Below are positions 61,001 to 64,000 of a DNA stretch of 64,000 nucleotides, piece after piece. Origin of the DNA: Argopecten irradians. Taxonomy: Eukaryota > Mollusca > Bivalvia > Pectinida > Pectinidae. The first letter of the stretch is position 1. Every line of letters begins with the position of its first letter. Position numbers and translations under genes: made by a program. Below the pieces are notes generated by a model. The model saw nothing but the letters and a program-made list of their open reading frames with translations, had not been told where the DNA came from and ran no database searches. The stretch spans positions 32,420,980 to 32,484,979 of the forward strand of contig NC_091144.1 in assembly GCF_041381155.1 (NCBI RefSeq), given 5' to 3'.

Positions 61001-61604
61001 CGAGTTCATACCCTTGATACTATAAGATACATATATGTATACTGTTGGTTAAAAATGTTCTACATCTACCAAATAATCGACCTACTTCATCATATTGAAG
61101 ATCATGTCGAAGAACATATTCGTGCCAGGTCCCTGTGATACTGGCCATATGGGTCTATTAAGTCTTTATTTTAGTTTATGCATAAAATAGCTGCTATTTT
61201 GTGCTCATTTTAATGAGATCCTGAAATTTAAAGTAGGACTGTAGGAATTCAATCAACATGCAGATACTTATTTGGTCGATTTGTGTTTTTTTTTTCTTTT
61301 TCTTTTTATGCTAAAATTGGAGAACTAAGAATCGTCTGACATCTCATTTAAAAATCCTGATGTCTTTTTTTTTCACCAATAACTTTGAATGGATGTAGTA
61401 AATATGTCATACAGTTGTGATAGTTAAGCTTTAGTGGTGCAATATTGAGATTGGAGGGAAATAAATTAAATCTTATGCGAGGGGGCGGGGTGGTAATGTC
61501 TGCTTCAAAATCTGTAAAAGGGGTTACCAAGAAACTTACCAGTCACATGCGCCTTTATTCTGAGAATGTAATGCTCCAGTTACTATCTTAGGGGCTAGCT
61601 TCAT
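30004..61604 (-). CDS. WDR11: WDR11, WD repeat-containing protein 11 (29 coding exons, 1272 aa)
   Basis: WDR11 is a double beta-propeller plus helical-tail protein. From established work on the family it binds FAM91A1 and C17orf75 in a trans-Golgi complex that captures endosome-derived vesicles, and it takes part in ciliary/Hedgehog signalling. I joined 29 exons by protein similarity and splice sites (minus strand, high-low): 61604-61540, 59400-59331, 57423-57382, 56881-56728, 55981-55808, 55183-55082, 54749-54638, 54187-54013, 52692-52569, 52056-51869, 50811-50490, 49902-49818, 49333-49227, 48933-48861, 48327-48058, 46591-46459, 45750-45644, 44812-44692, 43792-43624, 43028-42860, 41665-41600, 41235-41151, 40396-40220, 36264-36098, 35779-35685, 34290-34193, 33756-33676, 30655-30511, 30146-30004. 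The total is 3819 nt, all phases agree, against 1224 aa in human. The ATG at 61604 is preceded in frame by a stop. Several junctions carry tandem arrays, and exon 28 has a second copy at 31563-31707. Confidence 0.93.
30475..32490. repeat. ~1-kb tandem duplication carrying WDR11 exon 28
   Basis: Unit A (about 30475-31496) and unit B (about 31525-32488) match throughout: GAAGAGTGAAGGATCC, the exon, ATATACATGTACCATAAAAA, AAGAAGTCCCAAAAGTGATT, GAGCCCTGAGCCCCGAGCC and CACACTTGACCGTCGAATGA. Unit A is longer, chiefly through small insertions between 30980 and 31440. The period is 1052 bp at the exon. It may be a true duplication or two alleles placed in series by the assembler. Confidence 0.9.
31563..31707 (-). 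CDS. Second copy of WDR11 exon 28 (145 bp)
   Basis: This copy has the same length, splice sites and reading frame as 30511-30655. The encoded segment differs at a single residue (LGQFSKVLEM here, LGQFPKVLEM there); the other base changes are silent, including CTC for CTG and an altered Arg/Leu third base. There are no indels in the exon although the flanking introns differ by many. The exon enters in phase 0 and leaves in phase 1, so using both copies in series would shift the frame. Only one can be used per transcript, if both are real. Confidence 0.75.
33100..33675. repeat. ~118-bp tandem array abutting the exon 27 donor of WDR11
   Basis: About five units contain CACCTACATACCCCACAGAT, GATAAGACTGACCTAATTGT, GTTAACTTGTGTACAGTCC and CCTGAGCCCCAGCCC. 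The last unit runs straight into the exon 27 donor (GATAAGACCTAC|CTTCTGG). GGTTAACTTGTGTAC in the units resembles the exon 27 end GGTTGACTTGTGTAC, so the unit looks as if it includes an altered copy of the exon-intron junction. Confidence 0.75.
34735..34840. repeat. Short tandem array, GGGTCCCAGTATATATATAA unit
   Basis: Four units of 23-27 bp in WDR11 intron 25; they differ in the number of TA steps. Confidence 0.85.
34957..35035. repeat. 24-bp tandem repeat (AAGTCAGACGACAATCTCAA)
   Basis: Just over three near-identical units in WDR11 intron 25. Confidence 0.85.
35400..35458. repeat. Imperfect palindrome around GCGCTAACGCGC
   Basis: CTAAGAATTTATTCAGTATG on the left pairs with a right arm reading AATAGAATATATTCTTAG; the centre is GGGGCGCTAACGCGCCC. 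It lies in intron 25 of WDR11 and may be the end or core of a foldback element. Confidence 0.65.
35525..35690. mobile_element. Inverted-repeat element copy (ACTCATTCACCCCT family)
   Basis: Contains two diverged tandem copies of CTCATTCACCCCTCAAATTT ... CATTATGGACTGGTCTAA. Related to 28640-28735. It ends a few bases before the exon 25 donor. Confidence 0.5.
36310..36420. mobile_element. MITE half-copy (CCATATTTGACCCAATAAG family)
   Basis: ACCATATTTGACCCAATAAG followed by TGCCCC is the terminus shared with elements at 46137, 54240, 55337 and 58162. Only one end is recognisable here. Confidence 0.5.
36573..36755 (-). mobile_element. Second tRNA-derived SINE family
   Basis: On the minus strand the sequence has a tRNA-like head: TGGTGTATTGGTTAAGCCAC (A-box region, about 36745-36726) and GGGGTTTGATCCCC (B-box region, about 36703-36690). 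The body contains TTTCCTCCCACACTAAGATC. It lies in WDR11 intron 23, directly beside the repeat-core element that follows. Confidence 0.65.
36752..38680. mobile_element. Element with ~156-bp tandem-repeat core in WDR11 intron 23
   Basis: The left end is AAGAGGCCCAGAGGGCCTGT followed by ATCGCTCACCTGG. Eleven units of 156-157 bp follow (CTATTGGGCCCCGCCCCTCC, GGTCAGAGCCAAAATTTATA, CAAGTTCTGTTCCCCTTC, GTTTGTGGCCAAATTTGGT, CAATCCATGCAGAACTC, AGTAGCGATTTATAGGATTT). Next comes a (GACG)n tract (38582-38630), and the right end is GCTCACCGGCCCTTCGGGCC AGGTGAGC, a strong hairpin. No transposase is encoded. The layout (terminal hairpins, internal tandem core) recalls bivalve pearl-type / Helentron-like non-autonomous elements. 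Because the unit is close to 52 codons, long accidental open frames appear on the minus strand. Confidence 0.8.
38823..39778. mobile_element. Palindromic MITE split by an inserted repeat-core element
   Basis: The left MITE arm (about 38823-38930) is CATATTACAGAGTTATCTAC then CCTTGTGATTAGGTAGTGATTG. The right arm (about 39740-39775) is GCAGATAACTCTCTAATATG followed by CAAAATAC. Between them lies a second element (next entry). Same family as copies at 28382, 41948, 51583 and 56507. Confidence 0.6.
38950..39705. mobile_element. Element with ~140-150-bp tandem-repeat core
   Basis: Four units share CCGTAACTCTTGCAAATATT, GACGGATTTTGACCATTATT, CGAGATCTCATTGATATAAA and AAATTTGGTTGAAATTGGAC. The right end is GTTTCCCGGACGCCAACGCC followed by GACATAGCTAGTGATACC and a GTGTCGCCCTTGCG end. 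The left end has TGTCGCCTGCACAGCATC. No coding capacity is seen. It sits within a MITE in intron 23 of WDR11. Confidence 0.7.
39910..40290. repeat. ~34-bp array of the WDR11 exon 23 donor junction
   Basis: Nine copies of the junction AGC(A/T)TAC|CTGGAATGAAG occur with boundaries at about 39918, 39952, 39985, 40018, 40052, 40120, 40153, 40186 and the true one at 40220. On the minus strand each reads TTCATTCCAG|GTA(T/A)GCT; two copies read CCCG instead of CCAG. The copy at 40052-40112 also carries about 60 bp of exon 23 itself (GTGTTACTACAGATGGTATC onwards), so larger duplications occurred too. Confidence 0.9.
41948..42100. mobile_element. Palindromic MITE copy (AGTTATCTCCCTTG family)
   Basis: The left arm is AAAGTTATCTCCCTTGTAGA followed by AAGGTATTGATTGTGACATC. 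The right arm is AGTACCTACCTGCAAGAGCA then AGTAACTCTG. It lies in intron 20 of WDR11. Confidence 0.7.
42110..42683. mobile_element. pogo/Tigger-like MITE with TA flanks
   Basis: The left end is CAGTATAAACCCTCTAACTC and the right end, reverse complemented, is CAGTAAAACCCCTATAACTC. Both sides are flanked by TA (42108-42109 and 42684-42685), as expected for Tc1/mariner-pogo elements. Internal TTCGAATACCCC-type repeats occur near both ends. No transposase is encoded. Confidence 0.75.
43624..50811 (-). CDS. WDR11: WDR11 exons 11-19: second beta-propeller (residues ~403-864)
   Basis: Exon 11 gives LSLCDMIGQSQVMTPDNQAF, then VRMCPPLTTKNWSIYQPLLA, the most conserved block of the family. Exon 12 gives GSNSGTIQILHVSSGQIERE, exon 13 GIEWSSLKSFMSFSYPN, exon 15 YFVICFKEKPLELWDLRSLT then ALEWSPSHSLKILK (a WD repeat), and exon 16 KEHFVFTDGEGNVYHFVVEG. 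Exon 17 gives GSISCIAWKGESITFGDSDG and LCIWDLKGR, exon 18 LPTHRGWIKKIRFAPGRGN then LYNDGVDIWD, and exon 19 VDAEWCGSDRVALATTNGAV. The C-terminal part of exon 15 is a Ser/Lys-rich low-conservation linker. Exon 11 ends ATAG|GCAAGT, a GC-AG intron. Exons 16 and 17 border tandem arrays. Confidence 0.9.
43840..44625 (-). mobile_element. Reverse copy of the ~145-bp repeat-core element (WDR11 intron 18)
   Basis: On the minus strand the terminus is CAGATGATCGTTAAGGCCCT then TTGGCCTCG, matching the right end at about 22085-22115. About four degenerate units follow (GACCTTGAATGAAGGTAAAG and ATGTAGCCCTTCATCCC as seen on the plus strand). It is shorter and more decayed than the 19.6-22.1 kb copy. Confidence 0.75.
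45078..45663. repeat. 49-bp array of the WDR11 exon 17 donor junction
   Basis: Twelve TTACCTGGAGG junctions occur at a strict 49-bp period (45102, 45150, 45199, 45248 and on to the true one at 45640). On the minus strand each unit is CGCACCTCCAG|GTAACAATCG plus intron sequence and a few more exon-like bases (CTAAAAGG). Units alternate between GCGGCC and GCGACC. Nearly all copies have a usable donor CAG|GTAACA. Confidence 0.93.
46137..46382. mobile_element. MITE copy (CCATATTCGACCCAATAAG family)
   Basis: The left end is ACCATACTCGACCTAATAAG followed by TCCCC; the right end is GGGGTGGGGTGATTATTGTT ATGAATACAGTAT. It lies in WDR11 intron 16. Confidence 0.65.
46556..47115. repeat. ~84-bp array of the WDR11 exon 16 acceptor junction
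   Basis: Six copies of CCTTCTGTACCCCCATAGGG, TCAGAGCTGCTGGAACAAAG and AAATTGGGGTCAGAGGTGA follow one another, the first being the true exon 16 start (acceptor at 46591). On the minus strand the copies read TTTGTTCCAG|CAGCTCTGACC and so carry a decoy 3' splice site plus about 30 bp of exon; in some the AG context has changed (TTCAAG, TTCGAG). Confidence 0.88.
47540..48057. repeat. Degenerate minisatellite abutting the exon 15 donor
   Basis: Units of CCTTCCCATAATACATTGCA then CCTTCTCATGATGCT, with lengths from about 35 to 80 bp. The array runs up to the donor (TGTGCTTAC|CTATCAG). I see no exon 15 sequence in the units, unlike the arrays at exons 6, 8, 16, 17 and 23. Confidence 0.8.
48559..48737. 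mobile_element. Short pogo-like MITE with TA flanks
   Basis: The left end is CAGTGATCCTCCAATAATAT GGACG and the right end, reverse complemented, is CAGTAAACCCTTGATAATAT GGACAC. It is flanked by TA on both sides and 179 bp long, in WDR11 intron 14. Confidence 0.75.
51583..51818. mobile_element. Palindromic MITE copy with doubled interior
   Basis: The left arm is ACAGAGTTACCTCCCTTGCC then AGTAGGCATTGATTGTGACG. The right arm is TCAATACCTACCCGCAAGGG then CAGATAACTCCGTAAT. The GATTGTGACGTCATTATTTT block occurs twice. WDR11 intron 10. Confidence 0.75.
51869..61604 (-). CDS. WDR11: WDR11 exons 1-10: first beta-propeller (residues 1-402)
   Basis: Residues 1-22 (MKLAPKIVTGALHSQNKGAC) match the conserved TGALNxxNKAAxDW start of WDR11. 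Exon 2 gives WQGLLAYGCHSFVVIVDPK, exon 3 VIQVLDKHKSNVVK, and exon 4 VKWARENYNHDTSSPYNLRL then SADASGVIITWDV (a WD repeat). Exon 5 gives NQDASHDLLVALHPPYSLIL then WNADTGTKLWKKSY, exon 8 HLILVYPREILLLDLEINQT then VGIITMERTGSPF, exon 9 LCLHENGSITTRVRRK, and exon 10 YDMRCQSDSLRVTRHSK and DSRVIFWEM. All align with human WDR11 in order. The first introns are crowded with MITEs. The donor of exon 18, further down the gene, and that of exon 10 (CATG|GTGTGT) are among the weaker ones. Confidence 0.9.
53015..54025. repeat. 23-bp array of the WDR11 exon 8 donor junction (~43 units)
   Basis: The unit CCCCTTACCTGTACAAATGG TGA repeats about 43 times and ends in the true exon 8 donor at 54013 (CTTAC|CTGTACAAACGGTGAG). 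On the minus strand every unit is CACCATTTGTACAG|GTAAGGGGT, a strong 5' splice site. Around 53456-53495 one unit also contains a longer exon 8 piece (GGTGAGCCTGTTTCTCTCC, ATGGTTGTAATG). That confirms the exon as the source. Confidence 0.95.
54240..54462. mobile_element. MITE copy (CCGTATTCAACCCAACAATC family)
   Basis: The left end is ACCGTATTCAACCCAACAAT; the right end, GAGCACTTATTGGGTCGAAT ATGGTA, is its inverted counterpart. WDR11 intron 7. Confidence 0.7.
54920..55135. repeat. Duplicated exon 6 donor junction (152-bp period)
   Basis: The end of exon 6 and its donor at 55082 are copied at 54930: TTACTCTTACCTTGA(T/C)TTGA then GGGGCTAGAGATGTAAAA. The minus-strand frame of the copy reads NGKKFYISSPSNQ against NGKKFYISSPSSQ in the exon. 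Between them is a TTTTGTAGGGGG-type repeat. The copy has a donor but no visible acceptor. Confidence 0.88.
55337..55768. mobile_element. MITE copy (CCATATTTGCCATAATAAG family)
   Basis: The left end is ACCATATTTGCCATAATAAG CACCCTGGGGGCTTA; the right end is GATAATTACAGTGAATATGG TAAT. Shares interior blocks (CTCTTTCTGTACT, GCACATTAATCTGTC-like, CATATATAG..GGGAGAGG-like) with 58162-58972. WDR11 intron 5. Confidence 0.65.
56507..56704. mobile_element. Palindromic MITE copy (AGTTATCTCCCTTG family)
   Basis: The left arm is AAGAGTTATCTGCCCTTGTA AGTAGTTATTAATTGTGACTTC; the right arm is ACCTACCCACAAGGGAGATA ACTCTGTAATATGCAAA. It ends 24 bp before the exon 4 donor of WDR11. Confidence 0.72.
57537..58145. 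mobile_element. Diverged copy of family A inverted-repeat element
   Basis: Shares long blocks with 3028-3560 (CTAGTTCTAATGGAAAT, TTGTATGCCGAACCCTG, CTGCTTAATCGTATTGATCA, GTAGAACAATACATTTAT, GAATTAGCCTGA). Its ends have decayed and it is flanked by a ~36-bp direct repeat containing AAAAAGTATTACTCAAGACT. WDR11 intron 2. Confidence 0.7.
58162..58972. mobile_element. MITE copy, long form
   Basis: The left end is ACTGTATTCGCTGTAACTAG TGCCCAGGCTGCTTA; the right end is GGGGCGTTAATTTACAGCAA ATACAGTAT, its inverted counterpart. Compared with 55337-55768 it carries an extra internal segment (about 58290-58620). G-rich GATAGAGGGGGGGG repeats occur near 58840-58875. Confidence 0.65.
59730..60510. repeat. 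Direct-repeat pair in WDR11 intron 1
   Basis: TGTCGCCAAAATTTTCGCCA AAGTG at about 59732 and TGTCGCCAAAAAAATCGCCA AAGTC at about 60463 are direct copies about 730 bp apart. The DNA between them is AT-rich and unassigned. It may be an element with terminal direct repeats, or one locally duplicated motif. Confidence 0.4.
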
Positions 61605-61663
61605 TATGTCACGATTATGACGGTCACAGGTGCAAAAATATGACAATAAACAAACTCCTTCAT
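61604..61663 (-). promoter_or_regulatory. Possible upstream open frame overlapping the WDR11 start (TAATG)
   Basis: Minus-strand ATG at 61663 opens a 19-codon frame (MKEFVYCHIFAPVTVIIVT) whose TAA stop overlaps the WDR11 ATG as TAATG. A still shorter frame, Met-Lys-Pro-stop, starts at 61671. They matter only if the transcript begins upstream of 61671, which cannot be seen here. Confidence 0.35.
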
Positions 61664-62454
61664 GGCTTCATTTTGCTACCTGTCGTCAAACTTTCCACAC
61701 AGGAAGTAAGTACAATGTAGACGATAAATTTCAAAAAATCGTTGTCAAAAGGAAACGTTTTGAAAAAAAAATGCTAAAATGAAACACAAATTCAACATTT
61801 CCGTTTAACTATTAATTACAAGAAGGATATTAAATAGGTCTTATTACATTCATTAAAGATAAAAGTATTTTCCGATTTATCGGTTATATTTTCCAAAAAC
61901 GTTCGTAATTTGTTTCTGTACGATGAGTCGAGAGAGATTCCGAATGTACATCTCCACGTTGTATACAAAACATCATAGGTAAGATCCACACAGCTGACCA
62001 GTGGTCAATTTACACCTGGACATCACACACGTGCGGCGTCTTTTTAACAACTAACCCCCGTGGCGATCAATTGTATATGACACTTAATGGTTGTTGAATT
62101 AACAGGCAATTTATTCAAGCAGATGACATTTTCAGATAACCCACTATGCTGTCTGCAGCTAAGTGCACTGGACTGGTACAGTCCTCTTAATATCTAGGCC
62201 TATAAAATTTGTGAAAATCTGATAATATTTCTTATGATACATTAGTATTGCTATACATACAAGGAAACTATTAACACAGCTAGCAGGCCTACATGTAATT
62301 TCTCGAAAGGCTTGAAAAGGTAAAAAATATATTTTCTAATTTCAATATTTATTTCAGAGATAGCTTAATTCAATTGTTATAATTGATATGAAATACAAAG
62401 TACAGAAGAAGAAAAATGATGATGTCTTTTTTTTTTAGATGTTTCTTAATATTA

Positions 62455-62715
62455 TTTAAAGATGCTCCACCGCTGACAAATGGTAAATTTTAACTATCAA
62501 AAACAGGAGCAGACGATTTAGTATTTTTCTTCAGTTACAAAAGTTACTTACTTTACACCATTACCACCATTGAACAGTTTGTGAGCTTCTAATTTTATTT
62601 CAAGTTAAAAACATGAAATATAATTAATTGCATCCCGAAAAAAATCCGTGTTACTATATCCTATATGGAATGAAGTACTGATTGCGCATGCACCAAAGGC
62701 GAAATAAATTATTCT
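62455..62715 (+). mobile_element. MITE copy, GATGCTCCACC family
   Basis: Begins TTTAAAGATGCTCCACCGCT GACAAATGG and contains ACTTTACACCATTACCACCA, TATAATTAATTGCATCC and GGAATGAAGTACTGATTGC. The partial copies at 22725-22905 and 27125-27365 match it. It lies upstream of WDR11. Confidence 0.7.
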
Positions 62716-63277
62716 ATATTATTGTTTGTGTTAATTAGACATATATATACACGATTAAACACCAATTATTGTACGATGGTGAATATCAAATTAAAACATT
62801 ATTCGAAATTGTTTAGAAATACATACGCATATGATTTGATCAGGAAAATTAAATATCACCTCATATATCTCGATCTGTATTATTATTTTTTTTTATAAAA
62901 ATGTGTAAGTAACTAAAAAAAGGCACATTATCTATTTTTGTCCCTTAAAATGTTTTTTTTTTTTTTTTTTGTGAAATACATAAATTTATATTTTGTAGAC
63001 ATCTTATCAATCTGATTAAGATTTCAATCATGTGATTTCTAAGTACTATAGGTTAATTTTACACATGGAAATCATTCAGCAATATAATTAAGCCATAGGC
63101 AAATTAATTCGTGATCACTAAACACTATTGTATTGTTTTATCCTCATTAAATTACCTTAACTACTTACATACTATTACTTCTATACTGAAAAAAAATCAG
63201 TAAACAAAAAGTTATCATATTCATTGTAAATGTTTTCCACATGGCTTATATATGTGCCAACCAATGCCAAACAGATA

Positions 63278-63804
63278 CAGTGGAACTCGGTTAATACGAA
63301 CTCAAATGGATCGAGATAAAACTTTGAGTTATCCGAATGTTCAAATTAAGCGAGTTATCATGTCAACTGATGTCTACTCACCTGACTATCTCTTTACTTA
63401 GTATAGATAGACTATAGTTCCATGTCGTTAAACGATGTGAACAAGAGAGATGTCAAAATCACCAATGGTAGTTGCAAAATTATAACAAGAAAACCTAGAT
63501 ATTTTGAAATGCCGTTCTATGGCATATTCATGGAAAAGAAATCAGCATTTTCGGCGCTTGAGGTCTCGTTGTCCAAAAAATCTCAATTCAAGTGATAAGA
63601 ACATTTTATGTATGAATTTTATTTCATTCAGACTCAAAATATATATCGCATTATCCAAGTTCTTTGAGTTTTCCGAATTCGAATTACATGTATCCTAGTT
63701 CTTGAAACAAAGATGAAGAGGGAATTCGGCCGGGACAGTCAAAGTACTTTTTATGAAGCCGGGTTGTCAAATTATCCTGAGTTCGTATCAACCAAGTTCC
63801 ACTG
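63278..63804. mobile_element. pogo/Tigger-like MITE with TA flanks (527 bp)
   Basis: The left end is CAGTGGAACTCGGTTAATAC GAACTC; the right end, reverse complemented, is CAGTGGAACTTGGTTGATAC GAACTC. TA lies on both sides (63276-63277, 63805-63806). The terminal CAGTxGAACxxxG type is that of pogo/Tigger elements. No transposase frame is kept. Confidence 0.85.
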
Positions 63805-64000
63805 TATTACATCAAATATTGATGGAATCAGCAAAATAAAAATAAAGAGAAACAATGAAATTTTCAATTGAAATACATGTATAATGTATAGTATATGCAT
63901 GTATACTGAAGATCTGCTTTTAGCCAGCTTATGAGTATAGGAAATTGATGAATGTAGCGATTATCTCTTTTTCTTTTTAAAGCCCCAAAACTTGAATACC

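Overview
The window looks like a piece of a metazoan nuclear genome, most likely a bivalve mollusc (scallop- or oyster-like). The reasons are an intron-rich orthologue of animal WDR11, AT-rich non-coding DNA with metazoan splice sites, tRNA-derived SINEs, and dispersed elements with tandem-repeat cores and palindromic MITEs of the kind known from bivalves. The species cannot be fixed from the sequence alone.

There are three host genes. (1) A compact intronless thiopurine S-methyltransferase-like gene lies at 2232-2930 on the minus strand. (2) A Krueppel-type gene with four C2H2 fingers has its last exon at 24661-25786 on the plus strand. Its reading frame breaks once near 25164, and its upstream exon(s) were not found. 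(3) A complete WDR11 gene on the minus strand (61604 down to 30004) dominates the right half. I could rebuild 29 coding exons that stay in frame (3819 nt, 1272 aa). WDR11 acts at the trans-Golgi network in capture of endosome-derived vesicles and also in ciliary/Hedgehog signalling. Nothing suggests the three genes share a pathway.

Region by region: 0-0.7 kb holds a decayed LINE endonuclease fragment. 2-4 kb holds TPMT, small inverted-repeat elements and a SINE. 5.6 kb holds a second SINE and 6.4-7.2 kb a long inverted repeat. 7.3-13 kb is mostly AT-rich non-coding DNA with one nested palindrome at 10.6 kb. 13-15.4 kb is a second, reverse-transcriptase-bearing LINE relic. 15.9-16.9 kb is a diverged tandem duplication. 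17.6-18.1 kb, 19.6-22.1 kb and 23.6-24.5 kb are tandem arrays. 24.7-26.3 kb is the zinc-finger exon and its 3' UTR. 26.6-30 kb is MITE-rich. 30-61.6 kb is WDR11, and 62-64 kb is its MITE-bearing upstream flank.

The most unusual feature is inside WDR11. Several introns carry minisatellites whose repeat unit is a copy of the neighbouring exon-intron junction. Exon 8 is followed by about 40 copies of a 23-bp unit, exon 17 by 11 extra copies of a 49-bp unit, exon 23 by about eight extra copies of a ~34-bp unit, and exon 6 by one 152-bp copy. Exon 27 is followed by about five looser ~118-bp units. Exon 16 is preceded by about five extra ~84-bp copies of its acceptor. Exon 28 is duplicated whole. 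The gene therefore holds dozens of tandem decoy splice sites.
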